DNA of 64,000 nt from Metapseudomonas otitidis (GCF_900111835.1 NZ_FOJP01000007.1:216336-280335), one strand, 5' to 3'; positions 52,544 through 63,428 are shown, counted from the first letter of the stretch. A program made the numbers and translations. Notes: generated by a model from the letters alone, not told the origin.

Positions 52544-53962
52544 CTACGCGGCGCTCGTCAGGTAGGGCTTCCACGCCTCCGGCACCTGCTCCAGGCGCGG
52601 GTAGTCCAGCGCATCCAGCTGCAGGCGCGACAGCACGAAGGGCGTATGCCGCAGGTTGCGCGGCACCGCCCGCAGCTCCGGCAGCCACAGGCTCACGTAC
52701 TCCGCCTCCGGGTCCAGATGGCGCGCCTGGTGCAGGGCATTGAACGCCTGGCTGCGCTGCGGATCGCTCGCCACCCCGGCCAGGTAGGCCCAGTTGCCCC
52801 AGTTGCTCGCCGGGTCGTGGTCCAGCAGGTGCTCCTCGAACCAGGCCGCGCCATGGCGCCAGTCCTGCTGCAGGTCGCTGACCAGGTAGCTGGCCACCAC
52901 CTGGCGCAGGCGGTGGGCGAGAAAGCCTGTGGTCGCCAGCTCGCGCATGGCCGCATCCACCAGGGGCAGGCCGGTGCGCCCGTGGCACCAGGCCTCGAAG
53001 CGCGCGTCCAGGTTCTGCGGTGCCCGCGCCGTGGCGCGCACGCCGCCGGGCTGGAACAGCGCCTCGCCGTGGCGCAGCAGCGTCCAGCGGAAGAAGTCGC
53101 GCCACAGCACCTGTTCCCACAGCAGGCGGGTCGAGGCATTGGCGCCGTACTGCGCCTCGTGGCGGCGCAGCTCCGCCACCACCCGGCGCGCCGACAGGCA
53201 GCCGTTGGCCAGCCAGGGGGAGAACTTCGAGGAGTATTCGGTTCCGGTCAGGCCGTAGCGGGTGGTCTCGTAGTCGCGGACCCCGCGCCCTTCCCACAGG
53301 TAGTCGCGCACCCGGGCCAGGGCCGCCGGTTCGCCGCCGGCGAAGGGGAAGGTGCTGTTCACATGGGCCAGGGGCTCCCCCAGGCCGAGGCGGGACAGGC
53401 TCGGCAGCGGCTCGAACAGCCGGTCCGCCGGTTCCGGCGTCGGGGGCAGGGCGGCCGGGGCCGAGCGCGGCTGGAACACGCTGAGGCGTTGCTGCACCTG
53501 GTCGCGGAACTGGCTGAACACCGCCGGCAGGGCCTCCACCGGCGCCGGCAGCTCCTCTCGGCGCAACAGCGTATCGCCGGCGAAGGTGGTCAGCGGCACG
53601 CCGGCCAGGGCCTGGCGGGTCTCCTCGATCAGCGTCCGCGCCGCCGGTGCCACCTCGTCCAGGGTCAGCACCTCGTCCAGCTGCAGGTGGTCCACCAGCG
53701 CGGGGATCACCTGGGACGCCACGCCCTGCACCACCAGCAGGCGTGAGCCACGGTGGCGCAGCTCGCCGTCCAGCGCTGCCAGGCTTTCCAGCAGGAAGCG
53801 CATGCGGTGCACGCCCATCGGCCGGGTGCCGAGGGGGCCGGGGCGCAGCAGGGTCGGGTCGAAGACGTAGAGCGGCAACACGCGCTCGGCGCCCAGGGCG
53901 GCCTGCACGGCCGGGTGGTCGTCGAGTCGCAGGTCCTGTTTGAACCAGAGCAGGCGACGCAT
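52544..53962 (-). CDS. Cryptochrome DASH-type photolyase
   Basis: Flavoprotein of 472 residues: N-terminal photolyase domain (LLWFKQDLRLDDHPAV) and C-terminal FAD domain with GTEYSSKFSPWLANGCLS, LLWEQVLWRDFF, GTGLPLVDAAMREL-type and DPASNWGNWAYLAGV. The NWGNW...AGV segment and length fit cryptochrome DASH rather than the class I CPD photolyase. DASH proteins repair CPDs mainly in single-stranded DNA. ATG 53962 has GAGGA upstream. Absent from this position in P. aeruginosa. Confidence 0.87.
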   Translation of the reverse strand: MRRLLWFKQDLRLDDHPAVQAALGAERVLPLYVFDPTLLRPGPLGTRPMGVHRMRFLLESLAALDGELRHRGSRLLVVQGVASQVIPALVDHLQLDEVLTLDEVAPAARTLIEETRQALAGVPLTTFAGDTLLRREELPAPVEALPAVFSQFRDQVQQRLSVFQPRSAPAALPPTPEPADRLFEPLPSLSRLGLGEPLAHVNSTFPFAGGEPAALARVRDYLWEGRGVRDYETTRYGLTGTEYSSKFSPWLANGCLSARRVVAELRRHEAQYGANASTRLLWEQVLWRDFFRWTLLRHGEALFQPGGVRATARAPQNLDARFEAWCHGRTGLPLVDAAMRELATTGFLAHRLRQVVASYLVSDLQQDWRHGAAWFEEHLLDHDPASNWGNWAYLAGVASDPQRSQAFNALHQARHLDPEAEYVSLWLPELRAVPRNLRHTPFVLSRLQLDALDYPRLEQVPEAWKPYLTSAA

Positions 53963-54156
53963 GGCGAGGGTCCTCATTGGGCTGGTCCGTTTCCCGGGTT
54001 GTCCTTGTGTCTGTACACGTTATAGGCAATTTCCGGTCGTTGAACAGTGCCGTCCGGAAGGGCCGGACGCACGCCGGGCGGCTGCGTATAATCGCGCCCC
54101 CTTGCCTGGCACCCCCGCGATGAACGGGGGGCCGTCATCCTCACCGGAGCCTTTCG

Positions 54157-54777
54157 ATGCGTGCATCCTTCCACCGCGCCGCCTGCTGGCTGGGCGCGCT
54201 GGCCCTGGGCCTGTGCTCCGCCCAGGCGCCTGCCGAATCCCTGCTGCCGCTGATGGACAGCAACCTGGCGTTCACCACCCTGCCCTATTCCGCCGGGGAG
54301 AGCTTCGTCCGCCCCGGCAACGAGGCCCCGCGCCCGCCCCTGGCCAGCGCCGGCCTCGGCTGGCACGCCAGCAGTGCCGAGCACCTGGCCCTGAGCGGGC
54401 TGAGCCTGATCGTCGCCGCGCCGGAGCTGGAGCTGCTGGATCTGGCGCTGCTGCCCCGGGACGACGCCCGCGAACCGGGTCGCACCGCCCAGTTCAGCGG
54501 CACCTGGCTGTATGCCTTCGGCATCGGCGACAGCGAATGGCTGCTGGATGGCGGCCTCGACTGGGCCGGCAGCGAAGGCTCGCGAGCGGCCGGCTTCGGC
54601 TTCAGCCCGCAACTCAGCTTCGATGCCGGCGACTACTTCTTCTCCCGCGAGCGCGAGCTGCTGCTCGGCCTGCAGTACCTGCAGCAGAGCGGCGGCCTGG
54701 GCCAGGGCGACGACCGCCTGCTGCCCCTGCCGGGCGACCAGCGTGCCCTGCGCGGCACCCTGCGCTACCGCTTCTGA
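54157..54777 (+). CDS. Hypothetical exported protein, possible small barrel
   Basis: Protein of 206 residues with a signal peptide (to about residue 26, LCSAQAPAES). The mature part has alternating hydrophobic stretches and ends in TLRYRF, an aromatic C terminus typical of outer membrane barrels. No family recognised. TATAAT at 54087-54092 may be its -10, though a -35 is not obvious. Start fits a signal peptide. Confidence 0.6.
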   Translation: MRASFHRAACWLGALALGLCSAQAPAESLLPLMDSNLAFTTLPYSAGESFVRPGNEAPRPPLASAGLGWHASSAEHLALSGLSLIVAAPELELLDLALLPRDDAREPGRTAQFSGTWLYAFGIGDSEWLLDGGLDWAGSEGSRAAGFGFSPQLSFDAGDYFFSRERELLLGLQYLQQSGGLGQGDDRLLPLPGDQRALRGTLRYRF

Positions 54778-54849
54778 CGCCTCGCCGGGTGCCGCTCGAC
54801 GGCACCCGGCCCACCCTCCTACCATTCCGTATCCCGCACAGGAGCGCTC

Positions 54850-55443
54850 ATGGACATCCTCGGAATCGCGGTGCTGATCTTCCTGGTCACCGACCCCTTC
54901 GGGAACATCGCCATCTTCATCGCCGCCCTGAAGAACGTCGCCCCCGAGCGGCGCCTCAAGGTCGCCCTGCGCGAGCTGGTGTTCGCCCTCGGCCTGCTGC
55001 TGCTGTTCCTCACCTTCGGCGAGAACATCCTCAGCGGCCTGGGCCTGTCCCGCGAGGCCATCGCCATTGCCGGCGGCATCATCCTCTTCATCATTGCCCT
55101 GCGGCTGATCTTCCCCCGGCCCGAAGGCGTGCTCGGCGACCTGCCCGGCGGCGAGCCGATGCTGGTGCCCCTGGCCACCCCGGCGGTGGCCGGCCCCTCC
55201 GCCCTCGCCGTGCTGATGACCCTGCGCAACACCCACCAGGGCCAGCTGTGGGAGCTGTACATCGCCGTGATCCTGGCCTGGGCCTGCACTGCCGTGATCC
55301 TCCTGCAGGCCGCCTTCCTCCAGCGCTTCCTCGGCCAGCGCGGCCTCATGGCCGTCGAGCGCCTCACCGGCATGCTGCTGATCATGCTCAGCGTCGACAT
55401 GCTCCTGGACAACCTGCAAAGCGTGTTGCACATCCGCCCATGA
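54850..55443 (+). CDS. MarC/YhgN-family membrane protein
   Basis: Integral membrane protein of 197 residues with about six helices and the MarC pattern LVTDPFGNIAIF and PLATPAVAGPSAL. Despite the name, MarC proteins are not shown to cause antibiotic resistance; role unknown. Its stop overlaps the next ATG (ATGA, 55440-55443), coupling it to the amidase. Position matches PA5486. Confidence 0.87.
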   Translation: MDILGIAVLIFLVTDPFGNIAIFIAALKNVAPERRLKVALRELVFALGLLLLFLTFGENILSGLGLSREAIAIAGGIILFIIALRLIFPRPEGVLGDLPGGEPMLVPLATPAVAGPSALAVLMTLRNTHQGQLWELYIAVILAWACTAVILLQAAFLQRFLGQRGLMAVERLTGMLLIMLSVDMLLDNLQSVLHIRP

Positions 55444-56225
55444 AACGACTTCTCCCCCTCGGCCTGTGCCTGACCCTGCTCGGTGGCTGCGCCCACGACG
55501 GCCTGCAGATCGACCGCAGCCACCCCTCGCAGAACCAGAACAGCCGGGTGCAGTACATCGTCCTGCACTACACCTCCACCAACCTGGCCAACTCCCTGCA
55601 CCTGCTGACCGAAGGCGACGTCAGCGCCCACTACCTGATCGGCGCCCAGCCGCCCACCGTCTACCAGCTGGTGGGCGAGGACCGCCGCGCCTGGCACGCC
55701 GGGCAGAGCGAATGGCAGGGGCGCACCTGGCTGAACGCCAGCACCATCGGCATCGAACTGGTCAACGAAGGCTACCGGCAGACCGGCCACGGGCTGGAAT
55801 GGGAGCCCTTCGACGAGGGCCAGATCAACGCCCTCATCCCGCTCCTCAAGGACCTGGTCAAGCGCCACGGCCTGCCGATGGGCAGCATCATCGGCCACAG
55901 CGACATCGCCCCCCAGCGCAAGGTCGACCCGGGCCCGCTGTTCCCCTGGAAGCGCCTGGCCGACGCCGGCCTGGTGCCCTGGCCGGACGACCGCGCGGTG
56001 GCCGAGGAACAGGTGCGCTTCGCCACCGCCCTGCCCACCGTGGACTGGTTCCAGATGCAGCTGGAGCGCCAGGGCTACGCCGTGCCGCGCAACGGCCAGC
56101 TGGACGAAGCCACCCGCAACGTCATCGCCGCCTTCCAGATGAAATACCGCCCGAGCCGCTACGACGGCCAGCCGGACGCCGAGACCGCCGCCCTGCTGCT
56201 GGTGCTCAACCGCGGCGCGCGCTGA
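55440..56225 (+). CDS. ampDh2: N-acetylmuramoyl-L-alanine amidase AmpDh2 (lipoprotein)
   Basis: Outer-membrane lipoprotein of 261 residues (lipobox LGGC, Cys17). Amidase_2 domain with zinc ligands His43 (VLHYT), His153 (IGHSD) and Asp163 (KVDPGP), catalytic Glu106 and Lys161, then a C-terminal peptidoglycan-binding helix bundle (about 190-258). It cleaves the amide between muramic acid and the stem peptide in the periplasm. Matches PA5485; related to E. coli AmiD. Confidence 0.9.
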   Translation: MKRLLPLGLCLTLLGGCAHDGLQIDRSHPSQNQNSRVQYIVLHYTSTNLANSLHLLTEGDVSAHYLIGAQPPTVYQLVGEDRRAWHAGQSEWQGRTWLNASTIGIELVNEGYRQTGHGLEWEPFDEGQINALIPLLKDLVKRHGLPMGSIIGHSDIAPQRKVDPGPLFPWKRLADAGLVPWPDDRAVAEEQVRFATALPTVDWFQMQLERQGYAVPRNGQLDEATRNVIAAFQMKYRPSRYDGQPDAETAALLLVLNRGAR

Positions 56226-56234
56226 GCGCCGCTT

Positions 56235-58018
56235 CTACACCGGCAGCGTCAGGTAGAACTGCGCCCCCTCGCCGGGGCGCGAATAGATGCCGATGCGCCC
56301 GCCGTGCAGCCGCACGATCTCCTTGCACAGCGCCAGCCCCAGGCCCACGCCGCCGGGGTTGTGCCCCAACTGCACGAAGGGCTCGAAGATGCGCGCCTGC
56401 TGGCTGTAGGGCACGCCGTCGCCGTTGTCCTCCACGCTGAGGATCACCCGCTCGCCATGGCGTCGTGACTGCAGGCGGATGCGCCCGTCGCGGGGGGCGT
56501 GGCGCAGAGCGTTGCTCATCAGGTTGTCCAGCACCCGCTCCAGCTGTGGCCGGTCCACCGGCACCCGGGGCAGCGGGCCCTGCAGGTCCAGCTCGATGGC
56601 CACCTGCCGCTCCTCGGCCTGGGCCAGGAAGCGCTCGCGCACCCCGCCGAGCAGCTCGTCCAGGTCGCAGGGCGCCAGGGTCAGGGTCTGCATGCCGTTC
56701 TGGTAGCGGGAGAAGTGCAGCAGGTCGTTGATCAGCCGCACCAGGCGCTGCATCTCCTCGTCCACCGTCTGCAGCAGGTCCGCCTCGCGGGAGTCCGGCG
56801 CCACCTTCACCCGCTCGCGCAGCAGGCCGAAGGCCATCTGCATGCCGGTCACCGGCGTGCGCAACTCATGGGAGGCGCGCAGCACGAACTCGTTGCGCAC
56901 CCGCTCGAAGGCACGCTGCTCGGTCACGTCGCGCAGCACCATCACCGCGCCCATCACCCGCGCGTCGTCCAGGCTCACCGGGGTCAGCCGCCAGCTCAGC
57001 AGGCGGTGCTCGCCCTCGGCGAGGATGTCCAGGTCCGGGTGCACCTGGTCCAGCGCCTGGCCGGCCAGCACCCGCCGGGTGGTCTCTTCCAGCGCCGGCA
57101 CCGCCAGGGCGCGGCTCAGCGGCTGGCCCAGCTGCTCGGTGTCCCAGGCCAGCTGGCGCTGCGCCACCGGGTTGGCGTGCTCGATGCGGCCATCGCGGTC
57201 GAGGATCAGCAAGCCGTCGTCGATGCTGTCCAGCACCGCCTTCAGCCGCCGCTGCTCGGCCAGCATCTTCTCGATGTTGGTCTCCTTCAGCTGCCGCAGG
57301 GCCTCCGCCATCAGCCCGAAGCGCCGGCTCAGGGAGGCCATCTCGCTCACCGAGGAGAGCGGCAGGGTGACCTGGAAGTCGCCCTGGCCGATGCGGTCCG
57401 CCGCCCGCGCCAGCGCCTCGATGGGCGCGCCGAAGCGCCGCGCGATGCCGTGGGCGGTCACCACCCCGATCAGCAGCACCGCCAGGGCCAGCAGGCCCAG
57501 CAGCCCGGCCACCAGCACCGCCCGCTCGCGGGTGTAGCGCTCGGTGCTGGAGATGTTGTCCAAGGCGAGGCGCTGTAGGTCCAGCATGGCGTTGCGGGTG
57601 GCGTTCAGGGCCTCGCTGAAGGCCACATCGTCCATCGGCTGGCGGTCGTCGCGGGCCGGCGTTGCCGACACCTCGACGAAGCGTGCGAAGTGCTCGGCGA
57701 TGGCCCGGAAGCCCTCCCGGGTGCTCTCGTCCCGCGCATTCATCAGCCCCCGCTCCACCACGCTGCGAAAGTGCTGCTGGGCGTCGTGCAGCTTCACCGG
57801 GTCGGTGTGCGGCGCCGTCAGCAGCACCAACTGGTCGCCCAGGTGGCGGCGCATCTGCTCGCCCAGGTCGATGGTGGAGAAGTTGTAGGCGATCAACTGC
57901 TCCTGGGAACGCGCCAGCTGCATCACGCTGGTCACCCCCAGCAACAGTCCCAGCAGGGCCACGGTGATCAGCGCGGAGATGCTGAGGAACAGCCGCGTGC
58001 GCAGCTTCATCGGGAACC

Positions 58019-58022
<4 letters not shown>
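56235..58022 (-). CDS. kinB: Sensor kinase KinB
   Basis: Inner-membrane histidine kinase/phosphatase of 595 residues, equal in size to P. aeruginosa KinB. TM1 about 11-35, periplasmic sensor 36-167, TM2 168-190, HAMP 191-243, PAS about 258-370, then HisKA with the phospho-acceptor His385 in ASHELRTP, and HATPase. It controls AlgB phosphorylation and thereby alginate and virulence traits. ATG 58022 overlaps the algB stop in ATGA and puts His at 385; an ATG at 58010 has GAGG but would shift this. Confidence 0.94.
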
Positions 58023-59368
<1,346 letters not shown>

Positions 59369-59513
59369 GTTCTTGCTCCGCTGTGTCGTGTCGTTGTTCG
59401 AGGGCGCGTACCCCGCCATCGGGGCGGGACGCGTAGGGGGCCTAGGTGGCCGTCTGGTGCTTAGTCCAGGAAAGAACGTGCAAGTTGCAAGATGATTTCT
59501 TACACGGATTGCA

Positions 59514-59527
59514 GCCTGCATGCAGGC
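59514..59527. promoter_or_regulatory. Palindrome in the algB/DUF2383 gap (candidate activator site)
   Basis: GCCTGCATGCAGGC, a perfect 14-bp palindrome ~60-75 bp upstream of the sigma-54 promoter, a typical distance for an enhancer-binding protein site. AT-rich DNA between the two (TTTTAAAAGG, ACGACTTTTTC) could be an IHF-bend region. Confidence 0.5.
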
Positions 59528-59587
59528 GGTATTTTCGGAGCGAGGCTAACTGACTGTTTTAAAAGGAAAAACGACTTTTTCAAAACC

Positions 59588-59602
59588 TGGCACAACGCTT
59601 GC
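59588..59602 (+). promoter_or_regulatory. Sigma-54 promoter of the DUF2383 operon
   Basis: TGGCACAACGCTTGC is an exact match to the -24/-12 consensus TGGCAC-N5-TTGC, with GG and GC 10 bp apart. It lies 52 bp before the ATG at 59654 and points away from algB. Confidence 0.85.
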
Positions 59603-59653
59603 GAAATCTCCTGCCGAGAGCGTCCGGAATCGCTCGGACCAGGAGAACGGAAG

Positions 59654-60088
59654 ATGACCAGCACCACCGCACAACTGAATGAACTGATCGAGATCACCCG
59701 CGACGGCGAGCGCTTCTACCAGCACGCCATCGAAGAAGTCCGCGACCCCAACCTGCAGAGCCTGTTCCGCGAGATGGCCAGCGCCAAGACCGAGGTCATC
59801 CAGGCGCTCACCGTGCGCGTCGCCGCCAACCACGAGACGCCCTCCACCGGCGGCACCCTCATGGGCACCCTGCGCCAGGTCTATGCCGACACCCGCGCCG
59901 CCCTGGCCAAGGACGAGTACGCCGCCTACGTCGGCCAGCTGGAGCAGGCCGAGGACCGCATCCTGCACGCCTTCGAGGATGCCCTGGAGACCGCCGAACC
60001 CAAGGTCCGCGAGCTGATCGCGGTGGAAATGCCCAAGGTCCGCGCCTGCCACGACCGCATGCGCAGCCTCAAGCAGTCCATGGCCTGA
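59654..60088 (+). CDS. PA2169-family four-helix-bundle (DUF2383) protein
   Basis: Protein of 144 residues, all helical, matching the DUF2383 ferritin-like pattern (TAQLNELIEITRDGERFY, LEQAEDRILHAFEDALE). Family members are stress-linked; their reaction is unknown. AGGAGAACGG upstream supports the ATG. It is the first gene after the sigma-54 promoter, followed by four small genes on the same strand with short gaps, likely one operon. Confidence 0.85.
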   Translation: MTSTTAQLNELIEITRDGERFYQHAIEEVRDPNLQSLFREMASAKTEVIQALTVRVAANHETPSTGGTLMGTLRQVYADTRAALAKDEYAAYVGQLEQAEDRILHAFEDALETAEPKVRELIAVEMPKVRACHDRMRSLKQSMA

Positions 60089-60128
60089 GGCGGCCCCGTC
60101 CGCCACCTGTGCAGGGAGGAGAACCGGC

Positions 60129-60392
60129 ATGAACCGTCCACAACCCCGTCTCGCGCTCATCGGCAAAGGCCTGCTGGTCGCCTTCGCGGTGTTCCTGCTG
60201 ATGCTGGTGGAACACCAGCTGCGCAGCGCCCTCAAGGCCCGCGAACACCTGCCCGCATTGCCCGCCCACATCGAAGTGGTGCCCACGCCGGCGGCGGACC
60301 AGCGCCCGGCCACCGCGCCGGCGGACGACCTGCACACCGTGGCGCAACAGCGCTTCCTCGAACCGACGCAGCAACCGCGCTGGGTGTTCTGA
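60129..60392 (+). CDS. Small single-pass membrane protein
   Basis: Protein of 87 residues with one N-terminal membrane helix (KGLLVAFAVFLLMLVEHQL, about 13-31) and a Pro/Ala-rich soluble tail. GGAGGAGAA precedes the start. No family recognised. Second gene of the likely sigma-54 operon. Confidence 0.65.
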   Translation: MNRPQPRLALIGKGLLVAFAVFLLMLVEHQLRSALKAREHLPALPAHIEVVPTPAADQRPATAPADDLHTVAQQRFLEPTQQPRWVF

Positions 60393-60409
60393 CCCCAAGG
60401 AGCACGACC

Positions 60410-60616
60410 ATGTGGACCCTGGCCCTCGTATTCGCCGCCCTGCTCACCCTCAGCCTGCTGGCCCTGGCCAGCGCCCTGGCGATGGGCAACGCGCTGCTGG
60501 AAAGCCATTACCTCAGCGACCTCGACCTCGACACCCCGGATCCCCACACGCCCCAGGACGAAGCCTCCGCCTCGTTCGGTGCACAGCACGACCTCGGCCT
60601 CGGCCTGGCGCGCTGA
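60410..60616 (+). CDS. Small hypothetical membrane protein
   Basis: Protein of 68 residues with one hydrophobic helix (about 4-28) and an acidic tail ([18 protein letters not shown]). AAGGAG lies 8 nt before the ATG. No family recognised. Its short gap to neighbours suggests cotranscription. Confidence 0.6.
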   Translation: MWTLALVFAALLTLSLLALASALAMGNALLESHYLSDLDLDTPDPHTPQDEASASFGAQHDLGLGLAR

Positions 60617-60644
60617 ACCTACCTACCACGCAGGAGAACTCACC

Positions 60645-60806
60645 ATGCTCAGTTGGGCCCTTACCTTCCTCGTCATCGCCATCGTCGCCGCTGTCCTGGG
60701 CTTCGGCGGTATCGCCGGCACCGCTGCAGGCATCGCGAAGATCCTCTTCGTGCTGTTCCTGGTGCTGTTCATCGTCTCGTTCATCTTCGGCCGCCGCCGC
60801 GGCTAG
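60645..60806 (+). CDS. DUF1328 (YtjA) small membrane protein
   Basis: Protein of 53 residues, two membrane helices with the DUF1328 pattern ([27 protein letters not shown]). Short family, unknown function, often stress-induced. Strong CAGGAG before the ATG. Confidence 0.85.
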   Translation: MLSWALTFLVIAIVAAVLGFGGIAGTAAGIAKILFVLFLVLFIVSFIFGRRRG

Positions 60807-60815
60807 GGAGGCCCG

Positions 60816-61280
60816 ATGCGCACGCTGCGCCCACTCTGCGCCGCCCTGCTGCTCGGCCTTGCCGGCAGCGCGGCGCTGGCCGCCGACACCGACGCCGAAT
60901 ACCGCCTCAACGAACTGCTGGGTACCGACCCGCAGTACCGCGAGACGTGGCAGGATCTGGTGGAGGACGAAAGCCGCCTGCCCGAATGGGTGATGAACCT
61001 CAGCGGCACCGCCACGCCCATGCAGGCGGTCAACGAGGATGGCGACAAGTACCTGGTGGGCCAGCTGTGCGACAGCGCCGACTGCGCCCACCAGAAGCTG
61101 CTGGTGGCCTTCAGCTGGGACAAGGAGGACGCCTACGCCCTGCTGGTGCAGGTCCCGCCGGGCCTGCCGGCGGACAAATCGCCCAGCCGCCACGCCAGCC
61201 TGCGCTGGCTGGGCGAGCCGGACGAGGCCCAGAAGGCGATCCTCGACGCCGAGCTCCGGCGTGATCCGAACTGGTACTGA
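60816..61280 (+). CDS. Ivy-family lysozyme inhibitor-like protein
   Basis: Periplasmic protein of 154 residues: signal peptide to about residue 22, then an Ivy fold (YRLNELLGTDPQYRETWQDLV, LVGQLCDSADC, KLLVAFSWDKEDAYALLVQVPPG). The loop that in active Ivy reads CKPHDC and inserts a His into the lysozyme active site is here CDSADC and lacks that His. P. aeruginosa PA5481 (Ivyp2), in the same position, is likewise reported not to inhibit hen lysozyme. Last gene of the sigma-54 operon. Confidence 0.85.
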   Translation: MRTLRPLCAALLLGLAGSAALAADTDAEYRLNELLGTDPQYRETWQDLVEDESRLPEWVMNLSGTATPMQAVNEDGDKYLVGQLCDSADCAHQKLLVAFSWDKEDAYALLVQVPPGLPADKSPSRHASLRWLGEPDEAQKAILDAELRRDPNWY

Positions 61281-61294
61281 GCATTCAGACCACA

Positions 61295-61312
61295 GGCCCC
61301 GCAGGCGGGGCC
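61295..61312 (+). terminator. Hairpin after the Ivy gene
   Basis: GGCCCCGC (61295-61302) pairs with GCGGGGCC (61305-61312), 14 bp after the stop. No T-run. Probable end of the operon, with weak termination. The rest of the gap to wrbA (to 61458) holds no gene. Confidence 0.5.
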
Positions 61313-61458
61313 ACATGACCAGGGGGCCGGGTTGTTCCGCGTCGACAGGAGCGGCATGACCTAGGGGTACAGGGGGTACCTCCGCACAGGCGGGCCGGGT
61401 CAGGCGAAACCGACGCCGGGCGTTCCACACGGGACGCCCGGCGCGGCTCATTCCGGGG

Positions 61459-62055
61459 TCAGCTCATGCGCGCCGCCAGCTTCGCCACATGGGCGCCCTG
61501 GAAGCGCGCCAGGGCCAGCTCCTTGGCACTCGGCGTGCGCGAGCCGTCCGCCCCGGCGATGGTCGCCGCCCCGTAGGGCGAGCCGCCGCGCACCTCGCTG
61601 ATGTCGGTCAGCTCCGGGGCCGCGTAAGGCAGCCCGCTGATCAGCATCCCGTGGTGCGCCAGGGTGTGCCAGAACGAGGTGATGGTGGTTTCCGAGCCGC
61701 CCCCGGTGCCGGTGGAGGTGAACACGCTGCCCAGCTTGCCCACCAGCGCGCCCTTGGCCCACAGGCCGCCGGTCTGGTCGAGGAAGGTGCGCATCTGCCC
61801 GGCCATGTTGCCGAAGCGTGTCGGCGTGCCGAACAGGATGACGTCGTAGTCCGCCAGCTCCTGGGGCGAGGCCACCGGCGCCGCCTGGTCCAGCTTCGCC
61901 CCGGCCTTGCGCGCGATGTCTTCCGGCATGGTCTCGGCCACCCGCTTCAGGGTCACCTCCACACCGGGCACGCTGCGGGCCCCTTCGGCCACCGCCTCGG
62001 CGAGGCGCTCGATGTGGCCATACATGGAGTAATACAGCACCAGGATCTTCTTCAT
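61459..62055 (-). CDS. wrbA: NAD(P)H:quinone oxidoreductase WrbA
   Basis: Flavodoxin-like FMN enzyme of 198 residues that reduces quinones by two electrons. N-terminal [12 protein letters not shown] phosphate loop, [13 protein letters not shown] and [11 protein letters not shown] are WrbA signatures. ATG 62055 has GAGGACAGG upstream. Size is typical. Convergent to the Ivy operon. Confidence 0.94.
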   Translation of the reverse strand: MKKILVLYYSMYGHIERLAEAVAEGARSVPGVEVTLKRVAETMPEDIARKAGAKLDQAAPVASPQELADYDVILFGTPTRFGNMAGQMRTFLDQTGGLWAKGALVGKLGSVFTSTGTGGGSETTITSFWHTLAHHGMLISGLPYAAPELTDISEVRGGSPYGAATIAGADGSRTPSAKELALARFQGAHVAKLAARMS

Positions 62056-62201
62056 CCGCCTGTCCTCATCGGGTTGGGAAACCCCATGGAGCCTAGACCC
62101 CGGGGCCGCACGCGCCCATCCGCCCGCCCGGCGGTCGTCCTGGCGCCGCCCCGATGCCCGCCGCTATCATCCGCCCCCATCGGATTCGAGGGACATCCCC
62201 C

Positions 62202-63428
62202 ATGCTCAACGGCCTCTGGCTCGGCTTCTTCCTGGTGGCGGCAACCGCCGCGGCGGCACGCTGGATCGGCGGCGATCCCGGCGTTTGGGCGGCCATGGTG
62301 GAGAGCCTGTTCGCCATGGCCAAGCTCTCGGTGGAGGTCATGGTGCTGCTGTTCGGCACCCTCACCCTCTGGCTCGGCTTCCTGCGCATCGCCGAGCGCG
62401 CCGGGCTGGTGGAGCGCCTGGCCTGGCTGCTGGGGCCGCTGTTCCGCCGGCTGATGCCCGAGGTGCCGGCCGGGCACCCGGCGCTGGGGCTGATCACCCT
62501 CAACTTCGCCGCCAACGGCCTGGGTCTGGACAACGCCGCCACCCCCATCGGCCTCAAGGCCATGAAGGCCCTGCAGGAGCTCAACCCCAGCGCCACCGTG
62601 GCGAGCAACGCGCAGATACTGTTCCTGGTGCTCAACGCCTCTTCCCTGACCCTGCTGCCGGTGTCGATCTTCATGTACCGCGCCCAGCAGGGTGCCAGCG
62701 ACCCGACCCTGGTGTTCCTGCCCATCCTGCTGGCCACCACCGCCTCGTCCCTGGTGGGCTTGCTGAGCGTTGCCGTGATGCAGCGCCTGCGCCTGTGGGA
62801 CCCGGTGGTGCTGGCCTACCTGGTGCCCGGCGCGCTGCTGCTGGGCGCCTTCATGGCGGTGCTCGCCGGGCTCTCCGCCACCGCCCTGGCGGCGCTGTCC
62901 TCGCTGCTGGGCAACCTGGTGCTGTTCGGGCTGATCCTGGTCTTCCTGCTCGCCGGGGCCTTGAAGAAGGTGCCGGTCTACGAAGCCTTCGTGGACGGCG
63001 CCAAGGAAGGCTTCGACGTGGCCAAGGGCCTGTTGCCCTACCTGGTGGCGATGCTCTGCGCCGTCGGCGTGCTGCGCGCCTCGGGCGCCCTGGAGTTCGG
63101 CCTGGACGGCATCCGCAGCCTGGTGGAGTGGGCCGGCTGGGACACCCGCTTCGTCGACGCCCTGCCCACCGCGCTGGTCAAGCCGTTCTCCGGCAGCGCC
63201 GCGCGGGCCATGCTCATCGAGACCATGCAGAGCCAGGGGGTGGACAGCTTCCCCGCCCTGGTCGCCGCCACCGTGCAGGGCAGCACCGAGACCACCTTCT
63301 ACGTGCTCGCCGTGTACTTCGGCGCCGTCGGCATCCAGCGCGCCCGCCACGCCGTGGGCTGCGCCCTGCTGGCGGACTTCGCCGGCGTGCTGGCCTCCAT
63401 CGGCGTGTGCTACTGGTTCTTCGGCTGA
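62202..63428 (+). CDS. Fused SpmA/SpmB-like nucleoside-recognition membrane protein
   Basis: Integral membrane protein of 408 residues with two nucleoside-recognition (Gate) domains, the N-terminal half like SpmA (LNFAANGLGLDNAATPIGLKAM) and the C-terminal half like SpmB (ALVKPFSGSAARAML, TVQGSTETTFYVLAVYFGAVG). In Bacillus the two act in spore maturation; in Gram-negatives the fused form is probably a transporter of unknown substrate. GAGGG precedes ATG 62202. Confidence 0.85.
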   Translation: MLNGLWLGFFLVAATAAAARWIGGDPGVWAAMVESLFAMAKLSVEVMVLLFGTLTLWLGFLRIAERAGLVERLAWLLGPLFRRLMPEVPAGHPALGLITLNFAANGLGLDNAATPIGLKAMKALQELNPSATVASNAQILFLVLNASSLTLLPVSIFMYRAQQGASDPTLVFLPILLATTASSLVGLLSVAVMQRLRLWDPVVLAYLVPGALLLGAFMAVLAGLSATALAALSSLLGNLVLFGLILVFLLAGALKKVPVYEAFVDGAKEGFDVAKGLLPYLVAMLCAVGVLRASGALEFGLDGIRSLVEWAGWDTRFVDALPTALVKPFSGSAARAMLIETMQSQGVDSFPALVAATVQGSTETTFYVLAVYFGAVGIQRARHAVGCALLADFAGVLASIGVCYWFFG

